NCBI RefSeq assembly: GCF_003255815.1
Contig: NC_037673.1
Span: 86,599,856 to 86,663,855 of the forward strand
Direction of reading: 5' to 3'
Length of the DNA stretch: 64,000 nt
Source of the DNA: Theropithecus gelada
Lineage: Eukaryota; Chordata; Mammalia; Primates; Cercopithecidae
Below the pieces are notes generated by a model. It searched no databases. It saw nothing but the letters and a program-made list of their open reading frames with translations, and was not told the DNA's origin. This document shows positions 12,113-22,450 of the stretch, in pieces. Made by a program: the position numbers and the translations under genes. The first letter of the stretch is position 1, and each line of letters begins with the position of its first letter.

Positions 12113-13570
12113 TCACTTTGCCAACTGGAAACCTCTGTGGCCAGTGATGCCTTTGTGTGAGTTTTGCTCAGGCCCACTGGGCCTGCTCAGCCTGGCAGAC
12201 TGCGCTTGGCTCATGCTACTGGCCTGGATCCCATGCCTGCCGAGGGCGAGTGGAGTGGCGAGGGGTGTGTGAATGAGCAAGTATGGGGTCTGGCCACTGC
12301 ACACAGTGGTGGAACTGGCAGCTCCAGACACCGCCACAGGCACTGGCTCTCTGTGAGGCTGTGGCTGGACTAGGCATCCCACAAGTAGATTCCATGGCTG
12401 GCACCAGGGAACATGGTCATGCCCAGAAGCTTGGAAATGCCAGGAACTGCAGAGCCCCAAAGAGGGTGTCACTGCCCTGGCTTGGGGCACTCCTAGGTCT
12501 AGGATCCCCAAGGAGCCACAGCTCTTCTCTCCTTGTTGCCTGCAATATGGCAAGGAAGTGGTGTGTTTCAGCCCTGTGTGTGTTACAGCTCTTTCAGCCC
12601 TGCCATTCGGCACGTTCCAAGTTCTCGTCCCATGCCCAGGTAGAAGGAGGTATGCAGACAAGTGGAAGGTGAGAAAGGTGAAGAGGAGCTTTATTGAGTG
12701 GTAGAGCTCAGAGGAGACTCACAGTGCTCCTCTCCGCAGCTGGTCGTCCCTATGTCTGCTCAGCTCTCAGCAGAGAGGAGACAACAAAGTAGGTAGCTTA
12801 TTTCCGCAGGCAGGTCATCCCATCAAGTGTTAAGTCTGGCTGAGTCTGGAGTTTTTATGGGCTTCAGAGGGAGGAAGTGCATGCTGATTGGTTCATGGGT
12901 GGCCATGGGCAGGCCGAGAAAAAGCACCATAAGTTCTCACTCCAGTTTGCAGGACTGACAGCCTGGTCCCCAGGCTTCAGGCCTTCCCCAACTTAAAGTT
13001 GGGGCCTCAACAGGGACCTTCCCCCTGTACTCCAGAGCCTGTCTGCCTGCTGCTACTGTTCATGATGCCCAGGCCGTTTGTACAGAGGGGAGCCTGCAGG
13101 CCAGTGCTAAGCTGCCCTCAGCCCCACTTAGCCTCCTTCCCATGTTCATTGGCATTCTAAGTCTGGAAGGGGTCAAGGCAGCAGGGGGATAGTATGTCAG
13201 TGCTGCCCTGAGTGTGTGTATACCTGGCTGGGTTGCAACTGTGCCTGGGCTTGGCCTCAACTTTGCTCTGAGATTGGAGCAGGCACTGGGAGTGTGGAGA
13301 GGCCAGGCAGTGGGAGCAGGCACTTCTGAGCCTGCAGGGGCAGCAGGGGGCTTCCTGGGCCCTTGAGAGTGCAGATATGCCCAGGTCTGCAGCTGCAGCT
13401 TGGGTGGCTGCAGTGGTACCCAAAAGGTCAGGGCTCCTGTCTTCTGCCAGCCCCCACCAGCTCTATGGAGTTCAAAGCCCAGCCATACCTCCCCTTTTGC
13501 AGCCAGCTTCTCCACAGCAGCCACTCCAGATGGGCCATTGCTACCATCAGTAGTGTGTATGGTCAATCCA
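12113..13570 (-). mobile_element. GC-rich ERV1-like LTR block, antisense
   Basis: This block is much richer in G+C than its surroundings. Read on the minus strand, 13000-12560 has LTR architecture: a CCAATCAGCATGC box, CATAAAAACTCC as TATA-like, then CTCAATAAAGCTCC as polyadenylation signal (complement near 12689). A GC-rich R/U5 ending AGAGCTGTAACACACACAGG follows. 13020-13570 and 12113-12560 look like U3 and adjoining retroviral or satellite-like sequence. I place it in class I (ERV1, HERV9-like organisation) but cannot fix the family. The long frames on both strands are a by-product of high GC. Confidence 0.6.
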
Positions 13571-13600
13571 GATATTACTGAAGATATTTTCTTGTTTGTT

Positions 13601-13882
13601 TTTAGAGGCAGGTTCTGGCTCTGTTACCCAGGCTGCAATGCAGTGATGCAAACATGGCTCACTGCAGCCTCAGCCTCTTCGGCTCAGGCAATCCTCCTGC
13701 TTAGCATCCTAAGTAGCTGGGATAGCAGGTGTGTGCTACATGCCTGGATAATTTCTTTTTATTTTTTGTAGAGATGGGGTCTCTAGGTTGCCCAGGCTAG
13801 TCTCAAACTCCTGGTCTCAAGTGACCTTCCCATCTTGGTCTCCCAAGCCATTGGGATTACAGGCATGAGCCACTACGCCCAA
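13601..13882 (-). mobile_element. Alu element (old), minus strand
   Basis: Antisense Alu from AGGCAGGTTCTGGCTCTGTT to GAGCCACTACGCCCAAT, strongly diverged. Confidence 0.92.
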
Positions 13883-16182
13883 TCTAACTAAAGACTTTTG
13901 AAAGCATTTTTTATGATTGCAGTAGGAGAACCAACAAAATAATCAAAATCATAATGCATAGAAAGAATTCCCTTCCCTGTCAGCTTTCACTAGGTAAAGA
14001 ATAGGAAGAACAGATGGATTATATAGGTCCTGCTTCTAAAACAGTTAAGCTGTTATATTGTAAACAGTTAAGCTATTGTTGTATTTGTGAGTAACTTGAG
14101 ATTAGGAGCCAAATGTTTTATATTTACATCTCAGTGCTTGGCAATGCACATAGTGGGTGATCAGCAATCTTGGATTAAATAATTGAGAATCCATATTCTC
14201 TCTTATAATTCTTTCACAGACTGGCATACAAAAGGGAGCCTGAGATTTAACGTGCAGTGTTTGGAATGGGGACTTGTTTTTATCCTGAGGTCAGAAACCT
14301 CCACAGCTGAGTACTTTGGATAATGAAAGTTCATTTTCTATATTTGCCCAGCTTGGGCTGGACACAGGCAAATGTCATACGATACACATTTAAACATTCT
14401 TTTCTTTCCATTTTAAGCATTTGTGTTTACTGCAGCACATCTCAAAGATTCACAATATTTACTGTATATTTCTATGCTTTTAAGAAAAAAAATGCAGCTT
14501 TCACATGCAAGTTAATTTCAGCAGGCAGGTCCTTTCCTGAAGCAAAAAAGGCTAGATATAAAAACAAACAAGAGGGAGAATACACTGTTTTAACAAAGGG
14601 GTCCTTAGAGATGGATTTTAAAGCATGGATTTTGTTTCCCGATCTAGATTTTACCCTATCACTTCACAACACTGAGAGAAATCCTGAAATAAATCAGTAA
14701 CATTTGCACAATTTGTAAGGCTGACAGTTTTATTTTTTTCCTGTTTTGTCTATTGCTGTAGCCAATGTAATTAGGTCATACCCATGTGAAAAGTTTATTG
14801 TACAAGAAAAATTTTGGATGTGTGTGAGTATTTTCAGGAAGATTTATTTCTGCTAATGTTCATGATGTCCTTTGCACATGAAACTAATTCACTTATTATC
14901 GTACACAATTTAGAATATTATTATTGTTTCCAAAAAAACAAACAACTCTAATTCAAAGGGAAACACATGTTTGTTTGCTTTTCTATCATGGTTAGAGCAG
15001 TTACACTTAAAAGTATTTTTAGCAGATAAACCACTGATTTTAAAACATATTTTTTAACAATACAGATTAGATGCCAACCCAAGCAGGGATCATTCGAGTA
15101 GAAAGGGGAGAAAGGACTAAATTATAATAGTATTCCAGAAATGGCAGCAGAAATCAAACGCTAGCCTACATACCTTGAGCATTGCCCTCTAATTTCACTT
15201 TTATAAAAGTTGTTTGTAATTCTTAGGTCCTGGGTATTTTCTAACAGACTTTTTATGATTATATCAACAGATGTAAGTTTCAGGCCCACATGAAAATTAT
15301 TGCTTCTACACTCCCAGAAATGTTAGGAACCATGGGAGAATGCCATTTTTCACAAAATGAAGATACTTATTCATGTTTTCTGAAAAATCTTGATATTAAC
15401 TCATTTTCTTCTTTAATAAGCTGAATGCCTTGCTTTTATTTTTATGTATTAATTGAATAATTTTAGTAACTATTTAATTGAGATTCTTACTTGCTTCCGA
15501 AACATAAGCACCAGGATGAATAGATACAAGAGTCACAATTTAACATATTTTATTGGCTGAGCATAAAGGTCACAATTACCAAGCTTTATAGACACACCAT
15601 TAGAAGTATACAATAGATCCTTTGTAGAGACCATGAAGGAGAGCTAGTGTAGGCGATGTCAGGAACAGCAATACAAATTTTGAGTTGCTGTCTGTGACAA
15701 AAGCAGAGCAATTGTCAAGAATTTGACTGGGTCGCAAAAGAATTTAAAGGGCCAGCAGCTCTTTAAGAATGCACGCATTAGCATTAGCTTTATCCTTACG
15801 TAACATTTACTGTGAGGCAAGGCATGCCAAATATTAAGCAATCTACTGAATTCCTCTGAGTCCCTACCCAGTGATTCTATTTTCAAATGAGATAGGTAGG
15901 TGAGATATACAAATGAAATCAGGAGGCTTGATTAATGCTGCCCTTCCAGAAATCTACAATGTGAATGGATCACTATTTGTACCCCAGTTTATGCATTTTG
16001 CTAAGAAAAAAATGGAAATAAGTGAAATAGATGGGAAAATATGGTACTTTTTTGGAAGGAAAGAAGTTTCCGTTCTAAAACAAAATGTACATGGCTAATC
16101 AGATATACTTCTGCAATTCTGTTTTCATGTATTAATAGAGCTAGATTTCAGCTTCGCTTAAGTTTTTACCAAGAGAAGAATT
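13883..16182. other. intronic sequence, no exon recognised
   Basis: Alu-free for 2.3 kb. An L2-like sense 3' end lies near 14090-14190. The 125-codon frame at 14323 shows no domain and no splice context in frame. Confidence 0.5.
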
Positions 16183-16510
16183 TGAGGGCATGGTGTCTTG
16201 CACCTGTAATCCCAGCCCTATGGGAGGCCAAGGTGGGCATATCTCATGAGCTCATAAATTCAAGACCAGCCTGGGCAACATGGCAAAACAACATCTGTAC
16301 AAAAAATAAAAATAGAAAACTAGCCGAGCATGGTGAAACATGCCCGTGGTACCAGCTACAGGGGAGGCTAAGGTAGGAGTATCGCTTGAGCCCAGGAGGC
16401 AGGTAGCACCACTGCTGAGATTACACCACTGCACTCTAACTGAACTCCAGTCTGGGTGACAGAGCAAGACCTTGTCTCAAAAAAAAAAAAAAAAAAAAAA
16501 CAAAGATTTG
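16183..16510 (+). mobile_element. Alu element (old), plus strand
   Basis: Body from GAGGGCATGGTGTC to an A tail ending at 16500. Short flanking AAGAATTTG/AAAGATTTG is a probable target duplication. Confidence 0.92.
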
Positions 16511-16671
16511 TTAGTGAGAGGTCAGTTTTCCTAAATTACATTGACTAAATTTTTTGTGACATTCAGAATTTGCCATGGTCGCTTGCTAGACTCCTAACAT
16601 GTTCTGTAAATTCTCAGCTTTTAGTAGAATTTGAAGAATGCTTGTGGAAAATCAGTGATGCTTTCAACCAT

Positions 16672-17024
16672 TGGTATGGTTTGGTTCTGTGTTCCCACCC
16701 AAATCTCACCTTGGATTGTAATAATCCCCATGTGTCAAGGGCAGGACAAGATGGAAGTAGTTGGATCATGGGGGCAGTTTACCATGCTGTTCTCATGATA
16801 GTGAGTGTGTCTCATTAGATCTGATGGTTTCATATGCATCTAGCATTTCTCCTGCTTGCACTCATTCTCTTTCCTGCCTCTCTGTGAAGAGGTGTCTTCT
16901 GCCATAATTGTAAGTTTTCTGAGGCCTCCCCAGCTACGTGGAACTGAGTCAATTAAACCTCTTTTCTTTATAAATTACCCAGTCTCAGGTATTTCTTTAT
17001 AGCAGTGTGAGAACAGACTAATAC
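16672..17024 (+). repeat. 5' LTR of the THE1/MST provirus
   Basis: The LTR runs from TGGTATGGTTTGG to GAACAGACTAATACA. It contains an ATTAAA polyadenylation signal at 16952-16957 in sense orientation. It is 353 bases long. Confidence 0.93.
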
Positions 17025-18532
17025 AGTAAATTGGTACCTCAGAGAGTGGGGTGCTGCTATAAAGCTATCCAAAAATGTGGAAGCGCCCTTGGAACTGGGT
17101 AATAGGCAGAGGTTGGAACAGTTTGGAGGGCTCAGAAGAAGACAGGAAAATGTGGAAAAGTGTGGAACTTCCTAGAGATTTGTTGAATAGCTTTGACCAA
17201 AATGCTGATAGTGATGAGGACGATGAAATCCAGGCAGAGGTGGTCTCAGATAGAGACAAGGAACTTGTTGGGAACTGGAGTACAGGTGACCCTTGCTATG
17301 CTTTAACAAAAAGACTGGTATCATTTTACCCCCTCCCTAGAAATCTGTGGAACTTTTGAACTTGAGAGAGTTAATTTAGATTATCTGGTGGAAGAAATTG
17401 CTAAGCAGCAGAGCATTCAAGACGTGACAAAGCATAAAAGTTTGGAAAATTTGCAGCCTGACGATGCAGTAGAAAAGAAAAACCCATTTTCTGGGGGGAA
17501 ATTCGAGCCACCTGCAGAAATTTGCATAAGTAATGAGAAGCCAAATGTTAATTGCCAAGACAATGGGGAAAATATCTCCAGGGCGTGCACCGCAGCCCCC
17601 CCCATCACAGGCCCAGAGGCCTGTGAGAGAAAAATGGTATCCTGGACCTGGTCCAGGGCCTCCCTGCTGTGTGCCATGTGTCCTAGCTGCTCCAGTCATG
17701 ACTAAAAGGGGCCAAGGTACATCTCAGGCTATTGCATCAGAGGGTGCAAGCCCCCAGCCTTGGCAGCTTCCACATGTTGCTGGTCCTGTGGGTGTGCAGA
17801 AGGCAAGAATTGAGTTTGGGAACCTCTGCCTAGATTTCAGAGGGTATATGGAAATGCCTGGACACCCAGGCAGAAGTTTGCTGCAGGGGTGGAGCCCTCA
17901 TAAAGAACCTCTGGTAGGGCAGTGCAGAAGGGAAATTGGGGTTGGAGCCCCCACACAGAGTCCCCACTGGGGCACTGCCTCAGTGAGAAAAGGCCCACCA
18001 TCTTCTAGATCCCAGAATGGTTTATCCACAAACAGTATGCACCATGCACCTGGAAAAGCCACAGACACGCAAAGCCAGCCTGTGAAAGCAGCTGGGAGGG
18101 GGTCTGTAATGTGCAAAGCCACAGAGGTGGAGCTGTCCAAGGCCGTGGGAACCCACCTCTTGCATCAGCATGAACCTGGATGTATGACATAGAGTCAAAG
18201 ATAATTTTGCAACTTTAAGGATTAATGACTGCCCTATTGGATTTTGGACTTGCATGGAGTCTGTAGCCCCTTTGTTTTGACCAATTACTCACGTTTGGAA
18301 TGGGTGTATTTATGCAATGTCTGTATCCCCATTGTATCTAGGAAGCAACTAACTTGCTTTTTGATTTTACAGGCTCAGAGGCGGAAGGGACTTGCCTTGT
18401 CTCAGATGAGACTTTGGAGTTGGACTTTTGGGTTAATGCTGGAATGAGTTAAGACTTTGGGGGACTGTTGGAAGGACATGATTGTGTTTTGAAATGTGAG
18501 GACATGAGATTTGGGAGTGTCCAGGGGCGGAA
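17025..18532 (+). mobile_element. THE1/MST internal region (degenerate)
   Basis: It begins with a primer-site-like TTGGTACC stretch followed by GAGAGTGGGGTGC, as in MaLRs, and ends in the purine tract GGGGCGGAA next to the 3' LTR. Open frames of 94, 105 and 219 codons (17075, 17388, 17533) lie in three different reading frames and show no recognisable enzyme domain. It is best read as a broken MaLR interior. Confidence 0.85.
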
Positions 18533-19219
18533 TGATATGATTTGGCTCTGTGTTCTCCACATCTCACCTTCAATTGTAATAATCCCCACGTGTCAAGGGC
18601 AGGACCAGGTGGAAATTATTGGATCATGGAGGCAGTTTCCTCCATGCTGTTCTCATGATAATTAGTGAGTCTCATGAGATCTCTTGGTTTTATAAGCGTC
18701 TGGCATTCCCACCTCCTTGCACTCATTGTTTCTCCTGCCACCCTATGAAGAGGTGCCTTCCACCATGATTACAAGTTTCTTGAGGCCTTCCCAGTCATGT
18801 GAAACTGTGAGTCAATTAAACCTCTTTCTTTATAAATTATCCAGTCTTGGCTGGGCACGGTGGCTCACGCCTGTAATCCCAGCACTTTGTGAGGCCAAGG
18901 TGAGTGGATCACATGAGGTCAGGAGTTCAAGACCAGCCTGGCCAACATAATGAAACTCTGTCTTTACTAAAAATATAAAAATTAGCCAGGTGTGGTGGCA
19001 CACATCAGAGGTCCCAGCTACTCGGGAGACTGAGGCAGGAGAATCACTTGAACCCAGGAGGCAGAGGTGCAGTGAGCCAAGATTGTGCCACTGCACTCCA
19101 ACCTGGGTGACAGAATGAAACTCCATCTCAAAAAAAAAAAAAAAGAAAAGAAAAGAAAGAAAAACAAATTACCTGGTCTTGGGTATTTCTTCATAGCAGC
19201 ATGAGAATGGACCAATACA
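18533..19219 (+). repeat. 3' LTR of the THE1/MST provirus, split by an Alu
   Basis: TGATATGATTTGGC starts the LTR and GGACCAATACA ends it. An Alu at 18849-19165 splits it. Without the Alu the LTR is about 355 bases, matching the 5' LTR. ATTAAA is at 18815-18820. Confidence 0.92.
18834..19180 (+). mobile_element. Alu inserted in the 3' LTR, with target-site duplication
   Basis: The Alu starts GGCTGGGCACGG at 18849 and ends in an A/G-rich tail at 19165. The LTR words AAATTATCCAGTCTT (18834-18848) and AAATTACCTGGTCTT (19166-19180) are the duplication, now differing at two positions. Confidence 0.94.
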
Positions 19220-19262
19220 ACCATGCTTATTCTTCAGCTACAGTAGCAGGACTACGTTTGAC
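19220..19262. other. short unique spacer between provirus and exon 88 splice signals
   Basis: This is the only unique intronic DNA, apart from the splice signals, between the 3' LTR and the exon. Confidence 0.7.
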
Positions 19263-19291
19263 ATACTGATGTTCTTTTTTTTTTTTTTCAG
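19263..19291 (+). promoter_or_regulatory. 3' splice site of exon 88 (branchpoint, T14 tract, CAG)
   Basis: TACTGAT at 19264-19270 puts a branchpoint adenine at 19269, 23 bases from the exon. It is followed by GTTC, then 14 consecutive T and CAG. All of this sits in the 72 bases between a THE1-type LTR and the exon. Confidence 0.8.
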
Positions 19292-19483
19292 GGACTTTAT
19301 GTTTTCGTGGTTTATTTCATTTTACACAACCAAACGTGTTGCCCTATGAAGGCCAGTTACACTGTGGAAATGAATGGGCATCCTGGACCCAGCACAGCCT
19401 TTTTCACGCCCGGGAGTGGAATGCCTCCTGCTGGAGGGGAAATCAGCAAGTCCACTCAGAATCTCATCAGTGCTATGGAGGAG
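19292..19483 (+). CDS. ADGRV1: ADGRV1 coding exon (exon 88 in the 90-exon model): end of TM7 and proximal cytoplasmic tail
   Basis: This exon is 192 bases, 64 codons, phase 0 at both ends. It opens with the hydrophobic stretch GLYVFVVYFILHN, typical of the second half of the seventh transmembrane helix of adhesion GPCRs. A cysteine pair and a hydrophilic Ser/Gly/Pro-rich tail follow, ending SAMEE. The acceptor is a run of 14 T then CAG, with a branchpoint-like TACTGAT about 23 bases upstream. The donor is GAG/GTGTCT, which is weak because +5 is C. Splicing to 22451 keeps the frame (EE then VPPDW). ADGRV1 is a giant Ca-binding (Calx-beta) adhesion receptor of stereocilia ankle links and photoreceptor periciliary membranes; only its C-terminus is here. 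Gene assignment rests on my recollection of the VLGR1 tail and on the three exons joining into one open tail. Confidence 0.95.
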
Positions 19484-19489
19484 GTGTCT
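19481..19489 (+). promoter_or_regulatory. weak 5' splice site of exon 88
   Basis: GAG/GTGTCT matches consensus at -2, -1, +1 and +2, with a permissible G at +3. It has T at +4 and C at +5, where A and G are preferred. It is the only GT that gives an in-frame join to exon 89 at this point. Confidence 0.8.
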
Positions 19490-19505
19490 GCCCTTGCCCT
19501 TTCAT

Positions 19506-19543
19506 TCTCTCTCTGTCTCTGTCTGTCTGTCTCTCTCTCTCTG

Positions 19544-19584
<41 letters not shown>

Positions 19585-19600
19585 GTCTCTCTCTGTGTCT
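19506..19600. repeat. (TCTG)n/(TC)n microsatellite just downstream of exon 88
   Basis: A pyrimidine-rich array of interleaved TCTG and TC units begins about 22 bases after the exon 88 donor and runs for about 95 bases. It is T/C/G-only apart from its edges and probably length-polymorphic. Confidence 0.95.
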
Positions 19601-19609
19601 CATTGACAG

Positions 19610-20939
19610 GCTCTCTACCTCGTAAAGAGTACAAGATGAATGACACTAGGTGATTTTTAAATCTTACATACTGACATCTTCTGACCTATGGTACTTGATT
19701 TCCTTACTGCAGCGTCACACCCATTATCTAATTCTTTCTCTTCCTCACCCTGTGAGCTAGACTGACCAGCAGTTTGTGTTGGGAAATCAGATAGAGTATA
19801 ATTTGACATTTCTTTCTTCAAAATATTTCTAATTTGACATGCCAGTGACTGGGTCTGCCAAGGAAATGGTTCTTAAGATGTTATTTTTCCTAAAAATACT
19901 TTCATAGCTCTCTTCCTCCACCCATTCCAACTCACTACCTCAATCCCAAAAAACAGAGAAAAGAAATTAAGCCAAACTTCTTTTCAATTTACATACTAGA
20001 AAATATTTCAGAAAAAAAGCTCAGAAGAGTGCTTCTGCAGCACTATTGGAAAATCTAGCCAGGATTTCCTCTGTACAAATCTACCTCCCACTGCTCTCTG
20101 CATTCTGTCCTCATCATTTTTATTTCCTGTGCATGAATCCCATTGCCACCAGCTTGTCAGTAATGCTGCCCCTAGCACTGGGGCACTGCTCACATTTTAA
20201 AACATCCCTGAATTCCTCTGGCCAGGAGGAGATAGTAACAAAGGCCTCTAAAAATTTCTGCAGTGTCCGAGATGTGCTTGGTTACCATTTTTTTATGAGC
20301 TCGTATTGCCCTCTTTATATTAAGGAGCCAAGGAAAACAGTATTTGTGTTTACTTCTTGAAAAATGGCAGGAAATGAAGGTACACCTGTCTGAAAAGGTA
20401 ACAGTTTATATTAATAGATAGATGGATGGAGAGATAGGTAGATAGATAGATCAATAGACTGATAACTTACCTGCCCAGAGATAACTTTTGTCCTTTGTAG
20501 CAATATGGAAAGTAATTTTACTTATGTTAGGTTAAAGTTAAGGTAAATATTCACAATTCAAGTACTATATGTATTTTTAGTTTTAATGAGAAATTTTAAT
20601 ATACAGAATTATTAACTAGTAACAGAAACAGAGTAGAAAGATGGTTGGTTGTCAAGTGCTGGGGGTGAAAGAAATGAAGGATTTTGATCCAAGGATTTTG
20701 ATCAAAATTTCAGTTATAAAATGAATTAGTTCAAGTACAGTTTTTAAAAATCAAGCTATATCTTTAGTATCCTTAAATTTTTGGAAATCTAGTGTGACTT
20801 CTCTATCCCCAAAGTTCTTAAAATAGACTTATTTCATCACAGCAGGTCCAATGGAAACAGGGATTTTTTAGGATCAAGAATTCAGAAATGAATCTTAAAA
20901 TGTTTTTGAATGGTTGCTCAGTCTAGCATTTGTTTAGAT
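19610..20939. other. intron 88, unique sequence with a GATA-type microsatellite
   Basis: A short GATA/GATG array lies at 20413-20452. No other exon or repeat is recognised; the frame at 20046-20360 has no known domain. Confidence 0.5.
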
Positions 20940-21148
20940 CTGAACTGTCCAATACAATAACCATTAGCTGCATGTGGCTATTTAAATTTAAACTAAAATT
21001 AGGCAACATTAAAGAGTCAGTTTATCATTCACCCTCACCACATTTTAAGTGCTCAACAGCCACATGTGTTTGGTAGCTGCCATATTGGAGAACACAGATA
21101 TAACACATTTGTATCACTGCAGAAGGTTTTATTGGACACTGCTGGTCT
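20940..21148 (+). mobile_element. short hAT-like DNA transposon remnant
   Basis: Ends match as inverted repeats: CTGTCCAATACAA on the left and TTTATTGGACACTGCTG on the right. Between them are words such as CATGTGGCTATTTAAATT and GTGCTCAACAGCCACATGTG, common to a mammalian non-autonomous hAT family that I cannot name with certainty. Confidence 0.6.
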
Positions 21149-21886
21149 AGATGTTCAACTTCCTAGTGAAATTTTTTAAGGTTCATCTTTTCCTCTCAAG
21201 TTCATTTCTAAAGTTCTCAGATCGCTGTTCTCAGAAATGAAGTGTCTTTTCTGTCTCTCAGAACACCCTATGTTGGTAGGCAGTAGCTGTTAACAGTCCA
21301 ATTCTTGGGCCAGAGCCACCACTTGGGTGCTCATTTGGCTGTTGTGCAACAGCAGAGCCTGAAGTGTGCTCTGCATTCCTCAGAGGCTTAGAATTGGCCT
21401 TGATTCAGCTGTCAGTGAGGTGCTGTCAGAGACATTCTAAAAAGCCATGCAGAGAAGGGAAAGTATAGGAAAGAAGGATTAAGAGGTTGTTTATCAGTAA
21501 CCTAGAGGGATGTAAATACATTTAATCATTCCAGGATAGAGCTATCTTTTTAATCATTCAATCCAAAACAAGGAGGAATGCTATGAAAGTATTTTTCTCA
21601 ATTTAGTATGTCCTTACAGATACCTACTATATTTAAAATCCTGTGTGGCATTTTAGATAAAGGATTAGGAGGATTCGTCTCCATTTCTCATATTTTTTAA
21701 CCGAGTTTTCTTTGTACACATCTTCCCAAAAAATGTATTTATTGGGTTAAAAATTAGTTTTCATTCCCCACACATGACAACATAGAAATCTACAAGTAAT
21801 TCAAATAGAGACATTGTTTAGAATCACAGATTAAATTGTCTCAGTGAGAGACATAATTTTCTAAAGAATAAAGTAAAATTAAAGTT
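21149..21886. other. intron 88, nothing recognised
   Basis: AT-rich unique-looking sequence without splice-flanked frames. Confidence 0.5.
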
Positions 21887-22157
21887 GTTTTGTTTTTGTT
21901 TTTGTTTTTTTAGTAGAGATAGGGTGTCTCTCTGTCACCCAGGCTGGAGCATAGTGGCATGATCATAGCCCACTGCAGCCTCGAACTTCTGAACTCAAGT
22001 GAGTCTCCCACCTCAGCCTCCTGAGTAGCTGGGAATACAGGTGCACACCACCACACCCAACTAATTTTTTACATTTTAAAATTTTTTGTAGATATGGAGG
22101 TCTCACCATCTTGTCCAGGCGGGTCTCTAACTCCTGGGATCAAGCAATCCTCCCACC
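21887..22157 (-). mobile_element. Alu element, minus strand, 5' end missing
   Basis: (TTTTG)n tail at 21887-21912, then antisense Alu to GGATCAAGCAATCCTCCCACC, where it stops about 50 bases short of the Alu 5' end. It faces the next Alu. Confidence 0.92.
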
Positions 22158-22166
22158 AAAATTTAA

Positions 22167-22309
22167 GGCCAGGTATGGTGGTTCACACCTGTAATCATAG
22201 CACTTTGAGAAGTTGAGGCAGGATCTCTTGAGCCCAGGAGTTTGAGACCAGCCTGAGCAATGTAGTGAGACTCCCATCTCTACCAAAAAAAAATTATAAA
22301 TAAGTAAAG
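22167..22309 (+). mobile_element. Alu left monomer, plus strand
   Basis: GGCCAGGTATGGTGG to an A-rich tail, about 140 bases. It lies 9 bases from the minus-strand Alu, head to head, and 142 bases before exon 89. Confidence 0.92.
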
Positions 22310-22450
22310 GTCTAGTTTCAAAATAGTGCCACCACCCTTTAACAAGGTCTTTGTAAGGAAAGGCAGAGATCAATTGTTCATATGGGTTTCATAGTGAATG
22401 TGTATGCATTCATATTATGATTTCTTTTTCCCCCATCCCAATCCAAAAAG

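Larger units (their letters stand above)
16672..19219 (+). mobile_element. complete THE1/MST-type ERVL-MaLR provirus, sense to ADGRV1
   Basis: Two related LTRs (16672-17024 and 18533-19219) bracket a 1,508-base internal region. ACCAT occurs directly outside both ends (16667-16671 and 19220-19224), a perfect 5-base target duplication, so the provirus is one unbroken insertion. Lengths fit THE1 (about 350-base LTRs, about 1.5 kb internal). MaLRs are non-autonomous. The element is in intron 87 in the host gene's orientation and its right edge is 72 bases from exon 88. Confidence 0.93.

Noticed and set aside
12113..13771. Long frames on both strands (up to 182 codons) as genes
   Set aside because: They fall in a GC-rich LTR block where stops are rare, and they overlap each other on opposite strands.
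17533..18192. 219-codon open frame as a host or viral gene
   Set aside because: It lies wholly in the THE1/MST internal region, is out of frame with neighbouring fragments and has no recognisable domain.
19307..19653. Overlapping Ser/Leu/Cys-rich frames as separate genes
   Set aside because: They are frames through exon 88 and the adjoining microsatellite.
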